DNA of 64,000 nt from Hippopus hippopus (GCA_946811185.2 OX328101.1:18956122-19020121); one strand, 5' to 3'. Shown: positions 21,855-30,734, numbered from the stretch's first letter. Translations and numbers: made by a program. The notes: generated by a model not told the origin, from the sequence alone.

Positions 21855-22253
21855 TCATACTACTTTAATACCTGCCCCACTGTTTAATTTTTTAACTAAG
21901 TCTTGAATAGCTATTGCACTTCCTTCTATTAATGTATTAATGTCTTGCGTTGTAGGGGTATCAGCGGGTTTTGTGGTTGTGCCATATTTTTGTAAAATTT
22001 TCTTTGATTTTGGTGTTAAAGCTTTCGTAACTAATTTTTTTCCCGCGTCTACAGCTGCACTCTTTCCCACCTCTAAAGCTTTCTTTGCTCCTTCCTTAGC
22101 TACACTCTTTCCCACATCAAGAGCAGAAGATGCTATTTGTTTAGCTGTGCTACTTGTAAAAAGCCTCGCTAAAAAGTTAGCAATGCTATCAAAGATTCCA
22201 GAACCACCGTATGAATACCTTTTTTTAAATCCATGTTTTTTATTGATAATCAT
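21855..22253 (-). CDS. Basic amphipathic core/pVI-like protein, 132 aa
   Basis: Intact 132-residue protein. It begins with a basic N-terminus (MIINKKHGFKKRYSYGGSG), then an amphipathic helix region (IFDSIANFLARLF), then Ala/Lys-rich repeats (ALDVGKSVAKEGAKKALEVGKSAA) and a C-terminal tail. The layout resembles adenovirus core or membrane-lytic minor proteins (pX/pVI) and the corresponding small proteins of Polintons. The SYGGSG segment has a Gly-Gly feature of the kind adenain-type proteases cut, and the element encodes such a protease. TATAAAA abuts the ATG. Role in genome condensation or membrane disruption is inferred. Confidence 0.65.
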   Translation of the reverse strand: MIINKKHGFKKRYSYGGSGIFDSIANFLARLFTSSTAKQIASSALDVGKSVAKEGAKKALEVGKSAAVDAGKKLVTKALTPKSKKILQKYGTTTKPADTPTTQDINTLIEGSAIAIQDLVKKLNSGAGIKVV

Positions 22254-22264
22254 TTTTATACTAT
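22254..22264 (-). promoter_or_regulatory. TATAAAAATG start motif
   Basis: Minus strand reads TATAGTATAAAA directly before the ATG of the core-like gene. It is part of the repeated start-proximal motif. Confidence 0.5.
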
Positions 22265-23160
22265 AGACATTAAATTTTTATAAGCGTTTGAATCTAAAAC
22301 ACCTTGTCTTTTTAATTCATCACAAATACTCACTAACTCGTTTCTTACACCTGTGTTGCCTGCTTTTTTGCTTGCCAACAACAGGTCTAGTCTTTTTATT
22401 AATGCGTTAGGGTCACACGGGATAACAACGATACCCTCTCCTTCATACTTTTTTCTTCTTATTCCCTCCCAAACAGGTCTGAGTATTCTTCTCCACTTTT
22501 CCGAAGTAGTATCACCTTTAGGGCGTATACTTTTCGGGTTGTTGTCACGATAAAGAGCGTTGGTTTTTATTATTAAATCTATGTATTCATCGCGATCCTC
22601 ATCTGTATAAATGTTTTCATCTGGGTTTCTACTAACAATTAACTCCCATAAACCAGGTGTTCCTTTATATGTTGTACCAACAATCAAAATATCATCATCA
22701 TCAAGCGAGGCTTTTCTGTCACCAATATAAAATTTACCATCTTTTTCATATAATCCAAATGTTCTATCAACATTAGTTCTATTAACAAATTTCGTTAAAT
22801 ACTCCCTTGCAATTGGCCCAATAAGATGCATATCTTCACTTCTCCACCTTTCCTTTTCCCCCATAGATGGTTTTTGCCCTTCAGAGGAATAAGCTTGTAT
22901 TGTTGGAAATGCTGGTAAATTAATAGCTTGTGGTAAGTTTTCTATACCTTCTTTAATAGGTTTAAGTCCTTCTGTAATCTCCTTTGTTGTAGCTTTTTGT
23001 GTTTCCGTAATAGGTTTAAAAAACTTTGAAAGATCAGTTTGAAGTTGCTTTTCACCTGTTCTCTCCGTTAGTAGATTATCCCGAATCTTCTTTTTTGTTT
23101 CAAGATACTCCTTTACAATTAAGTCCCTTTTTGCAGGATCAGCGATTTTTAAAAAGACAT
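22256..23160 (-). pseudogene. Conserved ~300-aa Polinton protein, one early frameshift
   Basis: An intact-looking frame at 22256-22864 (202 aa) is only the C-terminal part. The same frame stays open upstream to codon 4, where a T run (TCTTTTTAAAA on the minus strand) is one base short and turns the start at 23160 into a stop. The first 100 residues are charged and helical (KIADPAKRDLIVKEYLETKK). The C-terminal 200 carry DRTFGLYEKDGKFYIGD, GTPGLWELIVSRNP and WRRILRPVWEGIR. The family recurs in invertebrate Polintons, but I cannot name a function. The ATG at 23160 is preceded by TAATAAAAAA. Confidence 0.7.
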
Positions 23161-23269
23161 TTTTTTATTACTAAAATAATTTTTTATCTCAGTTTTAGAG
23201 TATAGTTTTTAGCATAGTTTTTAGCATGATTCATAACTAAAGATGCATGAAAACTTTATTTTTGGTCTT

Positions 23270-23950
23270 TTAATATTCAAGCGCCCCGCCGTGACTCTTT
23301 TCAACCAGCCTCCGAAAGGACTCCCTTTGCTCACGCCTCCCTCTCTCAATTAAACTTTCTTCATTTTCAGTAGATATCTTTTTCTTAGTTTTTGTTCTTA
23401 TCTCATCCTTCATCTTCTTATACTTCTCTTGTTCTTCCATGATAAGTTTAAACTCTTCATCTGATATAAGATTATCAACTAAAGCTTTGGATATATGTGA
23501 AGCAATTGTATCAAGCTTAGCATCAGCTATCATTCTAATCTTTTGATGTTTTTCTCCCTTTGTTTTTGAATTTCTTACTACATATTTACCTACCATTGAG
23601 AGTAATCCGGTTCCTGCACTTGTAATTTCTAAACCCAATGCTACTGGTACTGCTACAACTGTACCTAATAATATGGCTCCCCCAACACCAGAAGCCATTG
23701 TTAACCCAATTAATGCTGTATCAATATTATCAACAACTCTTGCGGCTCTAAAATATTTCTTTGCTAGGGCTTCTCTTTTTTGAACTTCATTTCCAAGAAA
23801 TTTTTGTACTTCGGATATCTTTTGTAAGCGGTAGGAATGACCTTTGTCATCTAGTGGCATCATTTCAATAGATGGGGCTGAAGGTGTATTACTTTCTTTA
23901 GGTAATGAAGGATATACTTTATTAGAATGTTTTTGATCTATATCTGTCAT
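23270..23950 (-). CDS. Two-helix membrane protein, 226 aa
   Basis: Intact 226-residue protein. Residues 1-40 are polar (PSLPKESNTPSAPS). Residues about 78-125 hold two hydrophobic segments separated by a short turn (IGLTMASGVGGAILLGTVVA / VALGLEITSAGTGLLSMVGK). Residues 140-226 form a long charged helix or coiled coil (EEFKLIMEEQEKYKKMKDE). The pattern resembles SLATT-type two-pass membrane proteins and recurs in Polinton gene sets. A role in membrane interaction or virion structure is inferred. An A-run abuts the ATG. Confidence 0.65.
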   Translation of the reverse strand: MTDIDQKHSNKVYPSLPKESNTPSAPSIEMMPLDDKGHSYRLQKISEVQKFLGNEVQKREALAKKYFRAARVVDNIDTALIGLTMASGVGGAILLGTVVAVPVALGLEITSAGTGLLSMVGKYVVRNSKTKGEKHQKIRMIADAKLDTIASHISKALVDNLISDEEFKLIMEEQEKYKKMKDEIRTKTKKKISTENEESLIERGRREQRESFRRLVEKSHGGALEY

Positions 23951-23979
23951 TTTTTTTATTAAAATTATATTTTTTTATC

Positions 23980-24357
23980 TCAGGATTGCAAGTATTTTAG
24001 ATAGCAAAATAACTCACCCTCAGGTATTTCAATTGGTTTTTGTGAGAAATTATAAATGTAGACTAAGATATCATTAGTCTCATTATCAAGATGTGTTCCA
24101 TTAAGAATGGTTAAACTATCTTTCCATTTATTACTAACAGATATCACTACAACTCCTCGTGTAGTTATATAACCAAATCCTAGCGAAAGTCTCATACCAT
24201 CACGAGGAGGAATCTTAATAGGTACTTGTGAGTATATTTTCCATTTTAAAGGATCCTGCTTTAAGGGAGGATAATCAGCGTGTAAGTTAGGTTTCCAAAA
24301 TATAGTTTTATGTTGATTAGTAATATTAGGTTTTATACCAAATTTGTGTATATCCAT
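23980..24357 (-). CDS. Beta-rich protein, possibly dUTPase-fold, 125 aa
   Basis: Intact 125-residue protein, paralogue of its neighbour at 24446-24814. Shared blocks: W-P...YPP near residue 25, VYSQ/IYSQ, (I/Q)PP or QPG, LxLGxG, then DILVYIYNFSQKPIEIPEGE near the end. The closing pattern (D-I-hydrophobics-N-S-PI-I-G-E) looks like the last strands of the trimeric dUTPase barrel, but a convincing catalytic Asp motif is not visible. It may be a structural barrel rather than an enzyme. ATAAAA precedes the ATG. Confidence 0.6.
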   Translation of the reverse strand: MDIHKFGIKPNITNQHKTIFWKPNLHADYPPLKQDPLKWKIYSQVPIKIPPRDGMRLSLGFGYITTRGVVVISVSNKWKDSLTILNGTHLDNETNDILVYIYNFSQKPIEIPEGELFCYLKYLQS

Positions 24358-24445
24358 TTTTATTTTGTTATAAATAATATTTAAATATTATTTGTAACAT
24401 TACAATATAACTTAATCATCACTTATATAATCATGATGCCCATCA

Positions 24446-24814
24446 TCAAAAAAAAACAAAAAATAAAGGTTCATTTTTTGCGATAGTAACCTTTTTATCA
24501 GAAATATTTTTTATAATTACAAATATATCATCTCTTATACCAAATTTTGGGTCTTCCTCGTGTATTAGACCTTTTAAGAATAAATTATCTTTAAGCATAC
24601 TTGCAATATTACCACAACCTCTTGAAATACACCCAAGCCCAAGTTGCAATCCTACACTTTTTCCAGGTTGTAGTATTATTTCACTTTGTGAATATACTTC
24701 CAACATATTATCTGCTATTTTTTTAGGTGGATATTCCAAATTTTGGAAAGGAACCCATATTACTTCTTTTATATTTTCATTAATTCGAAAATCACAACTA
24801 TTTATACGTATCAT
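24446..24814 (-). CDS. Beta-rich protein, paralogue of the next gene, 122 aa
   Basis: Intact 122-residue protein beginning MIRINSCDFRINENIKEV. It aligns along its length with the 125-aa protein at 23980-24357 (WVPFQNLEYPP, LEVYSQSEIILQPGKSVGLQLGLG, DDIFVIIKNISDKKVTIAKNEP), so the pair arose by tandem duplication. The end FFVFF replaces the partner's FCYLKYL. A dUTPase-like barrel is the closest fold I can suggest. Confidence 0.6.
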   Translation of the reverse strand: MIRINSCDFRINENIKEVIWVPFQNLEYPPKKIADNMLEVYSQSEIILQPGKSVGLQLGLGCISRGCGNIASMLKDNLFLKGLIHEEDPKFGIRDDIFVIIKNISDKKVTIAKNEPLFFVFF

Positions 24815-24851
24815 TTTTTAATTATGTATTATTTTTTTATATTAATATTTT

Positions 24852-25436
24852 TTATAAGATAGCTCCTAAAATAGGTATATTAGCAAATGGGCTATTAGGC
24901 CCAAGCAAAAGTCCTTTTCCATCATACATTTTTCCTCCTTGTTTTAAATACAAACCATCACCAACAGACCCTATTCCTTTACCTTTGTATGGCTTTAAGT
25001 ATAATCCGGATCCATCAGTTTCCACCTGACAAACACAACCTCCTTTTTTAAGATAAAGACCAGAACCCAATGCTTTTTGTACCCCTGTTTGAGCTAATCC
25101 AGACAGAGCACCAACACCTAAAACTGGTAAAACAGTTTTTGCTAACATCGGTAAAGCACTGGCAGCTAACCCAGCCAACATTCCAAGAAAACCCTCCTCT
25201 ATTTTCATATTATGTTTAAGTTGTTTCGCAGACATTTTAATAGTTATACCCTTACCACTCTCATAGGCTTTAGCTATTTTTTTTGCTTGTGAATTGGTAA
25301 TTGCTAAAACATCATTACCTTGTAAATCTTCATGACCTAAACGAATACTTACTGGGCAACCACCTTTAACAGCATGTTGAAGCTTTTGCTTTTGTCCTTC
25401 AGATATATTTACTTTAACAGTAGTGTAACTTGTCAT
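24852..25436 (-). CDS. Gly-rich virion-like protein, 194 aa
   Basis: Intact 194-residue protein of a kind widespread in Polintons. Residues 1-75 form a conserved polar domain (VKVNISEGQKQKLQHAVKGG, GNDVLAITNSQAKKI, GITIKMSAKQLKHN). Residues 78-125 are a hydrophobic, Ala/Gly/Leu-rich stretch (MLAGLAASALPMLAKTVLPV). Residues 125-180 carry repeated G(S/D)GLYLK motifs (three copies) with Lys/Gly linkers. Likely a minor virion protein with a membrane-active segment; that is inference. TATATAAAA abuts the ATG at 25436. Confidence 0.65.
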   Translation of the reverse strand: MTSYTTVKVNISEGQKQKLQHAVKGGCPVSIRLGHEDLQGNDVLAITNSQAKKIAKAYESGKGITIKMSAKQLKHNMKIEEGFLGMLAGLAASALPMLAKTVLPVLGVGALSGLAQTGVQKALGSGLYLKKGGCVCQVETDGSGLYLKPYKGKGIGSVGDGLYLKQGGKMYDGKGLLLGPNSPFANIPILGAIL

Positions 25437-25448
25437 TTTTATATATAA
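25437..25448 (-). promoter_or_regulatory. TATATATAAAAATG start motif
   Basis: Minus strand reads ATTATATATAAAA directly before the ATG of the 194-aa gene, the strongest TATA-like example with that of polB. Confidence 0.55.
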
Positions 25449-25461
25449 TTCTTTTTTTATT

Positions 25462-26236
25462 TTATCTCGCTTCTCTAATATGGAATCTAATTGTTAAATT
25501 TTCACCTCTAAGATTTAGTAAATTACCATCTTGGTCTGTAATATTTACCTCTAGGCTTTGTATTTCATGTAATGTTAATGGTAAGTATACTAAATTAAGT
25601 GGTGACTCGATTATCTTATATCCAGGTGCAACATCTGGGAAAAAAGAGTAAATAGTGTTTTTTGTTGAACCATTAACATAACTTCCTGAAATAATATCTA
25701 TGTTAACAAGCAAACTGTTTATACTAAGAATGTTTACTACATTCTCTGACTCGTGAAATCCTTGTGTATATTTAGCGTGAGTAAATCCTAATACTTTAGC
25801 AATAGAATTAGGTTGATTAAATCTACTTGATAACCATCTTCTAAAGTAAGAACAGACTTTAGGATATTGGTGTTTGCAGAAATGTTAATATAATACTCTT
25901 CATTAACTTCATCGTAATGACCTGTTTTTCTCATTTCTTGGTGAATGGTATCATTAATGTCAACAAGGTCATAACTTCCTTCTGGTATTTTTATTTTAAT
26001 CCATGAGGTACCATTGTCTGGAGAATAAACAAATATGTTGTTTGTTGCATCAATGTTTGGAAAAGAGTAGTAAGTTTCAAGGTTTACTAAAGCTATCTCT
26101 CGTATTTTTTAACCTTTTCCAGCTGAATTGGTGGATTAAACCTTGTTCTAAAACGTGTTTTGTTGTCGCTTACTATAATTTGAAATGATGTTTTGTGGGT
26201 TGTATTTTTTACAATTTGTTCTAAAAGATCTTCCAT
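25462..26236 (-). pseudogene. Penton-like minor capsid protein, two frameshifts
   Basis: Single jelly-roll minor capsid protein of the Polinton type, about 257 residues across three frames. The start ATG is at 26236 (MEDLLEQIVKN). Reading changes frame in a GAGAGA stretch near 26095-26102, then again near 25820-25835. Blocks seen in the successive frames: ALVNLETYYSFPNI, SPDNGTSWIKI, then AKVLGF, ESENVVNILSINS, DIISGSYVNGSTKNTIYSF, LPLTLHEIQSLEV and LTIRFHIREAR. These are characteristic of Polinton penton proteins. Adenovirus pentons occupy capsid vertices. It lies between the packaging ATPase side and the Gly-rich virion-like gene. Confidence 0.85.
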
Positions 26237-26295
26237 TTTTTAAAGTATGAAATATAATATTTATCTGTGTAAATATTATATTCTGGGAAAAATAT

Positions 26296-26622
26296 TTATA
26301 AAAAAGTATGAATACTTTCTTCTAACATAAAAAGAAAAACCTCTCTGTCCTTTTCTGTTTTTGTAGAAATCGCTGCTATCTTACCAAACACTAGTTTTAA
26401 TTTTCTAATATACTCATCCTCAACATCATCATTCTCAGCAAATCCAATCTTATAGATTAAATCTAATACTTCTTCTCTGAAACGCACTAACTTCCTGAAA
26501 ACATATACAAATTCATAAGAATCTATAGCACCTCTTGGGTTTTCTATTTCATATGTTCTTAATATATAATCTATTACATCCATAGTTTTACTTTGTTTTT
26601 TAAATATTTCATAAAGAGCCAT
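26296..26622 (-). CDS. Small helical protein, 108 aa, unknown
   Basis: Intact 108-residue, nearly all-helical, acidic protein (MALYEIFKKQSKTMDVIDY...FMLEESIHTFL). I do not recognise it. It sits 10 bases after the ATPase stop on the same strand, so it is probably co-expressed with packaging and capsid genes. TATAAAAAA abuts the ATG. Confidence 0.55.
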   Translation of the reverse strand: MALYEIFKKQSKTMDVIDYILRTYEIENPRGAIDSYEFVYVFRKLVRFREEVLDLIYKIGFAENDDVEDEYIRKLKLVFGKIAAISTKTEKDREVFLFMLEESIHTFL

Positions 26623-26632
26623 TTTTTTATAA

Positions 26633-27448
26633 TTAATATTTTTTTAAAAGGTTATTTTCAATTTCGTATACTGACTTAGGTATGTAAAAGTTGTCAAAAC
26701 CGTTTCTATACTTTCCATCATGTTTTTTACTGGTTAAATCAATGATAGCAAAACCGTGCGGTCTTTCCCATGCCTTTTGACAAAATTTTCTAAACTCATC
26801 CTTAGGCATATCTTCATCTACATGATCGTTATAAATATGATTAATGTTTTTTAGGTCTTGTGGGAAAAGACAAATAAAATTAGCGTTTTCTCTAACAGTT
26901 TGCCTTGGCAACCTAAAATAATTTTGTGAGAGGTAAAAGCAGTCAACATTACTATGCCTTCCACGAATGTAGTAGCACTCACATTTGTTTTGCTTTTCTA
27001 AAAGTAAATCATCAAAAATCATTAAATTTTTATTTTCTGAGTTTAACTCTCTCGGATCAGATACATCACTCGCATTTTCAAAAAAGCTACAATTTATATC
27101 TGATTTGTTTTTAATCGTTTTAATCCATTCTTCAACCAAAGCTGTTGGTAATATGTTTAGTTCTTGTATTTCATCACGTGTGTTAAACAACTTTAAGATA
27201 CATTCTTTCGGTAGTTTTTCTTCAAAAGCCTTTTTTAGTATTCGGTATTCCGGTTGAAAAAGGCTTTTTCCAAAAACACTCAAATTGTTGTAGTCAAGCC
27301 ATCCTGGTCTAAGTAAAAGGTTTAGTAATAAAGTAGTTTTACCACATCCTGATTTACCTACGATTATCCCTCTAATACTTTTTGGTAAAAGAGAGTGATT
27401 AAATCTCTTTGATACTACTTCATTCCATGATAAATTTACAATATCCAT
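26633..27448 (-). CDS. ATP: FtsK/HerA-type genome-packaging ATPase
   Basis: Intact 271-residue ATPase that in this virus class threads DNA into the capsid. Walker A is GKSGCGKTT near residue 31; Walker B is NLMIFDDL near 140; the sensor-like block CFYLSQNYFRLPRQTVRENA follows near 170, as in A32-type packaging ATPases. Length is normal for the family. It is the first gene of the minus-strand block, 32 bases from the divergently read zinc-ribbon gene. No damage is seen. Confidence 0.93.
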   Translation of the reverse strand: MDIVNLSWNEVVSKRFNHSLLPKSIRGIIVGKSGCGKTTLLLNLLLRPGWLDYNNLSVFGKSLFQPEYRILKKAFEEKLPKECILKLFNTRDEIQELNILPTALVEEWIKTIKNKSDINCSFFENASDVSDPRELNSENKNLMIFDDLLLEKQNKCECYYIRGRHSNVDCFYLSQNYFRLPRQTVRENANFICLFPQDLKNINHIYNDHVDEDMPKDEFRKFCQKAWERPHGFAIIDLTSKKHDGKYRNGFDNFYIPKSVYEIENNLLKKY

Positions 27449-27480
27449 TTTATATAAGATTTTGAATTTTTATATATAAA
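27449..27480. promoter_or_regulatory. Divergent promoter between packaging and integrase blocks
   Basis: Only 32 bases separate the ATPase ATG (minus) from the zinc-ribbon ATG (plus). Both sides hold a TATA-like motif: TTATATAAA next to the ATPase start on the minus strand, and TTTATATATAAA next to the plus-strand start. The two transcription units of the element must begin here, with almost no untranslated leader if these motifs are TATA boxes or initiators. Confidence 0.6.
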
Positions 27481-27645
27481 ATGTATTGTGTTAAATGTAA
27501 AAAACATACTGATACAAACAACATAGAATATGCTGTTGCTAAAAATGGAAGAAATATAAAACGAGGAAAATGTGTGGTTTGTGGAATAACTAAAACACAG
27601 TTTGTTAAGACGACAAAGGGAGGATCATTGCTAAATAAGCTATAA
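27481..27645 (+). CDS. DUF5679-like zinc-ribbon protein, 54 aa
   Basis: 54-residue frame starting MYCVKCKKHTDTNN. It has CVKC at residues 3-6 and CVVC at 31-34, the latter after NGRNIKRGK, which makes a compact four-Cys zinc ribbon like the small DUF5679 proteins of adenovirus-like elements and giant viruses. It ends in a Gly-Ser-Leu tail. It is the first gene of the plus-strand block, followed after 17 bases by the PLA2-like gene. Nucleic-acid binding is likely but not shown. Confidence 0.75.
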   Translation: MYCVKCKKHTDTNNIEYAVAKNGRNIKRGKCVVCGITKTQFVKTTKGGSLLNKL

Positions 27646-27662
27646 ATAATTTACCTTTTGAA

Positions 27663-27977
27663 ATGCATCTGCCTGGTCACAATTTCACGGGACCCCGCAC
27701 TAAATTAAAGAAAAGACTCAATCCAGATTTAACACCAAAGAAATGGAGTAAACCAATAAACCGAGTTGATAAAGCTGCTTACCATCATGATGTTTGCTAT
27801 CTTCAGCATAATGATACTGCCACAAGAAACGCAGTGTGTGATAAAAATATGTTAACAGAGTTAAAAGGTATTTACAATCCTACTATTAGAGAAAAAATGG
27901 AAAGGGGTTTAGTAAGTAAACTCATTGGAACAAAGATGAAATTTGGAATGGGGGTTAAAAAAAAAATTTCGACATGA
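27663..27977 (+). CDS. Phospholipase A2-like protein, 104 aa
   Basis: Intact 104-residue protein with the Ca-binding-loop-like LPGHNFTGP at residues 3-11 and the catalytic His-Asp dyad in DKAAYHHDVCY near residues 37-47. A Cys (AVCDKNML) lies further on. This matches the minimal PLA2 domain of parvovirus VP1 and related proteins in Polinton-like viruses, where it serves membrane passage during entry. Its stop overlaps the integrase start (ATGA at 27974-27977), indicating coupled expression. The C-terminus is basic. Confidence 0.85.
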   Translation: MHLPGHNFTGPRTKLKKRLNPDLTPKKWSKPINRVDKAAYHHDVCYLQHNDTATRNAVCDKNMLTELKGIYNPTIREKMERGLVSKLIGTKMKFGMGVKKKIST

Positions 27978-28873
27978 TAAATTTAGCGGAAGAATTACAT
28001 AAACCTGTAAAAAGAAATTTAAGAAAAGGAGAGTTAGAATAAACGGTATAGATAGGATATGGGCTGCGGATTTAGTAGACATGCAAGCATTTTCTAAGTT
28101 TAATCGCGGTGTAAAATATCTTCTCGATTGACATCTTCTCTAAATACGGATGGTTGATACCATTAAAAGATAAAACAGGGAAATCTGTTGCTATAGCATT
28201 AAAAAGTATTTTTAAGGAGAGGAAACCTGAAAAAATGTGGGTGGATAAGGGTAAAGAGTTTTATAACAAAGATGTTAAAGGCTTGGTTGAATTGTATTCA
28301 ACTGAAAATGAGGAAAAATCTAGTGTGGTTGAAAGATGGATTAGAACAATGAAAGAAAAAATGTGGGAGTATTTTTCTGCTAACTCTACAAACGTTTACA
28401 CTGATGTGTTACCAAATCTCGTTAAAGAATATAATAACACAAGGCATTCATCCTTTAAAATGACACCAGTAAATGCGAGTAAAAAAGAAAATGAAACCAA
28501 AGTTTGGAGAAATCTTTACCCTGATCATCTTGAAATAAAAGATATAAAACCTAAGTTTTCTGTTGGAGACAAAGTAAGGATAACTAAAAAGAAAAAGACT
28601 TTTGAGAAAGGTTGTATCACCAGACGGACTGAAGAGGTTTTTACAGTTTCTGAAGTAAAACATACATCACCTGTAACATATAAAATTAAAGATCTTAACG
28701 GAGAAGAAATACAAGGTACCTTTTATGAACCCGAGCTGCAGAAAACCAGTCAAGAGTTGTATAGGATAGAAAAGGTTATTAAAAAAGGAAAAAAGAAATC
28801 CCTAGTAAAGTGGAAAGGTTATCCCGATGAATTTAATTCATGGGTTGACAATAAAGACATTAGAAATATTTAA
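27974..28873 (+). pseudogene. INT: Retroviral-type integrase with chromodomain, two frameshifts
   Basis: DDE integrase that inserts the element, about 295 residues in three frames. The ATG at 27974 overlaps the PLA2 stop. Frame changes occur near 28030-28040 and 28128-28132. Catalytic residues remain: first Asp in WAADLVDM, second Asp in WVDKGKEF, Glu in SSVVERW. The C-terminal part holds an SH3-like DNA-binding domain (FSVGDKVRITKKKKTF), then a chromodomain (YRIEKVIKKGKKKSLVKWKG, NSWVDN). Chromodomains in integrases can steer insertion to marked chromatin. The longest open part is 28154-28873. Confidence 0.92.
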
Positions 28874-28883
28874 CTATAAAAAA

Positions 28884-29300
28884 ATGTTAGATATTTCAAT
28901 TGAAAACGTAATTTTACCAAATAAACCGTTGAACAATTTCGAATTGGAAGATGCGGTAAAAAGATTAGAGATTCCTTCTTTTAGAGGAGTTTTTTTACTA
29001 GATACATTACCGAGAAAACCAAATAAAAAAGAATGTGGTATAGTAAACTTTGATAAAAGTGGTGGACCTGGTACACATTGGGTTGCTTGGTATAAAAACG
29101 GTAGAAATAAAATATATTTTGATAGTTATGGCATACAACCACCTATTGAAATTCAAGAGTATCTAAAAAGCCCTATACAGTACAATACTGATCAATTACA
29201 ACAAGCTGGACAAGTATTTTGCGGTCATTTATGTTTATACATTCTTAAAGAGTTAGGTTCGGGTAAAAAGTTTCAAGATGTTTTAAATAAACTTTTTTAG
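28884..29300 (+). CDS. PRO: Adenain-like cysteine protease, 138 aa
   Basis: Maturation protease of the adenovirus type (C5/Ulp1 fold). The ATG at 28884 (MLDISIENV) is preferred over an upstream in-frame start inside the integrase; it has CTATAAAAAAA just before it. His is in GPGTHWVAWYK near residue 70, the acidic partner in FDSYGIQPP near 88, and the catalytic Cys in GQVFCGHLCLYIL near 115, in the expected order and spacing. It probably trims the capsid and core precursors encoded in the left block. No damage is visible. Confidence 0.92.
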   Translation: MLDISIENVILPNKPLNNFELEDAVKRLEIPSFRGVFLLDTLPRKPNKKECGIVNFDKSGGPGTHWVAWYKNGRNKIYFDSYGIQPPIEIQEYLKSPIQYNTDQLQQAGQVFCGHLCLYILKELGSGKKFQDVLNKLF

Positions 29301-29311
29301 CAGTATTAAAA

Positions 29312-30635
29312 ATGCCGGTTGATAAATTTGGACGAATGAAAGATGATAAAACAAGCGGTGATGGTGTGTCACTCGCTTACATAAATAATAATTTTTTACG
29401 TAAAGATGGAACAACTGTTGTTACTGGTTCTATAGACATGAATGGTAATACATTAACAAGGGTTAGTAATCCGGTAAATCCTCAGGACATTGCTACAAAG
29501 CATTACGTTGATGAAAATTCTGGGGGGTTATTAAAAGAAAATGGAGGATACCAAGCCCTTGGATTTATAAATATGGGTTTCAATGAAATAAGAAATGTTA
29601 AGGAGCCTACAGAACCGAACGAAGCTGCTACTAAAAAATATGTGGATAGAAGCGGTAAAGCAATCGTAGAGAACCGAGATGGTACCTTTTCCGCTATTGC
29701 AAATATAGATATGCGAGAGTATTCGTTAACAAATCTTTTGGATCCCGCAGATGCACAAGATGCTGCGACTAAAAGGTATGTAGATAGTGCAAATAAAGCC
29801 TTTGTTTATGGAGCTGGTAGGTATATGGCAGTTGATGATGTCTCTATGGGAGGACGAAGAATTAACAATGTTGGAAGCCCTTTAGAAAATGATCAAGCTG
29901 TAAATAAGTTTTACGTAGATACCGTTGTTGAGGTAGCTACCGCAGGTGAAAAAACTTTAACAAAAAAACAAGATGGATCTTTTTCAGTGGCTGGTGGAAT
30001 AGATATGAATGATAACCCGATTACTGGGCTACCTAATCCTACATCCCGCGATGCCGCTGCCAATGAAAATTATGTTGATAATGGTGGAGCTATCGTAAAA
30101 AATCCGAATGGAAGTTTCAAGGCGGTGGTTGACATAGATCTCCAAGATTTTTCTCTAAAAAAACGCGGCAACCCCGATAGAAGAGAGAGATTTAGCAACA
30201 AAATCCTATGTGGATAAAAAAGTCTCCCTTCCTTCTCTTATAGGCCCTAAACCTATTATAACTGTTTGGGCTGAAGAACAAGGACCAATTGGAGATGGTA
30301 ATTATGAGTTCTCATTTGGTAATGGTAATTCAGGCAAAAAGCATGGTTTAGGGGGTTACTGCATGAGTTCGTCAGGTAGAATTATAAGAGGAAGTTTAAC
30401 GATTGTTAAAAGGGATCCTGACGAACCTGAAGAGGTAAATGTTAATATTGCGGTAAACGGAATAGAACAGGTTGATTACTCTATTATTAAAAAAGCAGAT
30501 GAAATTTGTAGCTGTACGATTTTTCCAAGGGCGTTGGAGGTAAAACAATGCGACATCGTAAACTTTATTTCAAGATCAACTAACCGCGATGTAACACACG
30601 CTTACATATCTATTTTGATAGAGATAGACTTGTAA
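29312..30635 (+). pseudogene. Fibre-like protein with six repeats, one frameshift
   Basis: Elongated fibre protein of about 440 residues: first frame 29312-30217, second ending 30635, with a frame change near 30150-30165. It contains six units of about 45-55 residues, each with a (I/S)DM-type strand, then an (A/Q)xxxATKxYVD motif (IATKHYVD, AATKKYVD, AATKRYVD, QAVNKFYVD, AAANENYVD, LATKSYVD). That unit is typical of phage and Polinton fibre shafts. A C-terminal domain of about 130 residues (PIITVWAEEQGPIGDGNYEF...HAYISILIEIDL) could be the receptor-binding head. It ends just before the hairpin at 30635-30667. Confidence 0.78.
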
Positions 30636-30667
30636 AAATATAACTTTGTTTATAAAAGTTATATTTT
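30635..30667. terminator. Hairpin between convergent fibre and RING genes
   Basis: Inverted copy of the 16071-16103 hairpin (13-bp arms, 7-base loop). The shared sequence extends 10 bases further (30668-30677), so a perfect 43-bp inverted repeat links 16061-16103 and 30635-30677. The extra bases equal codons of the left RING gene (KRKI-stop region), a relic here because the right RING gene ends elsewhere (30735). Confidence 0.6.
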
Positions 30668-30734
30668 ACGTTTGATAAAGAGGCAATCAAAAAATTTGGA
30701 TTATAGAGTTTTCAATATGTAGTTTGAATACATA

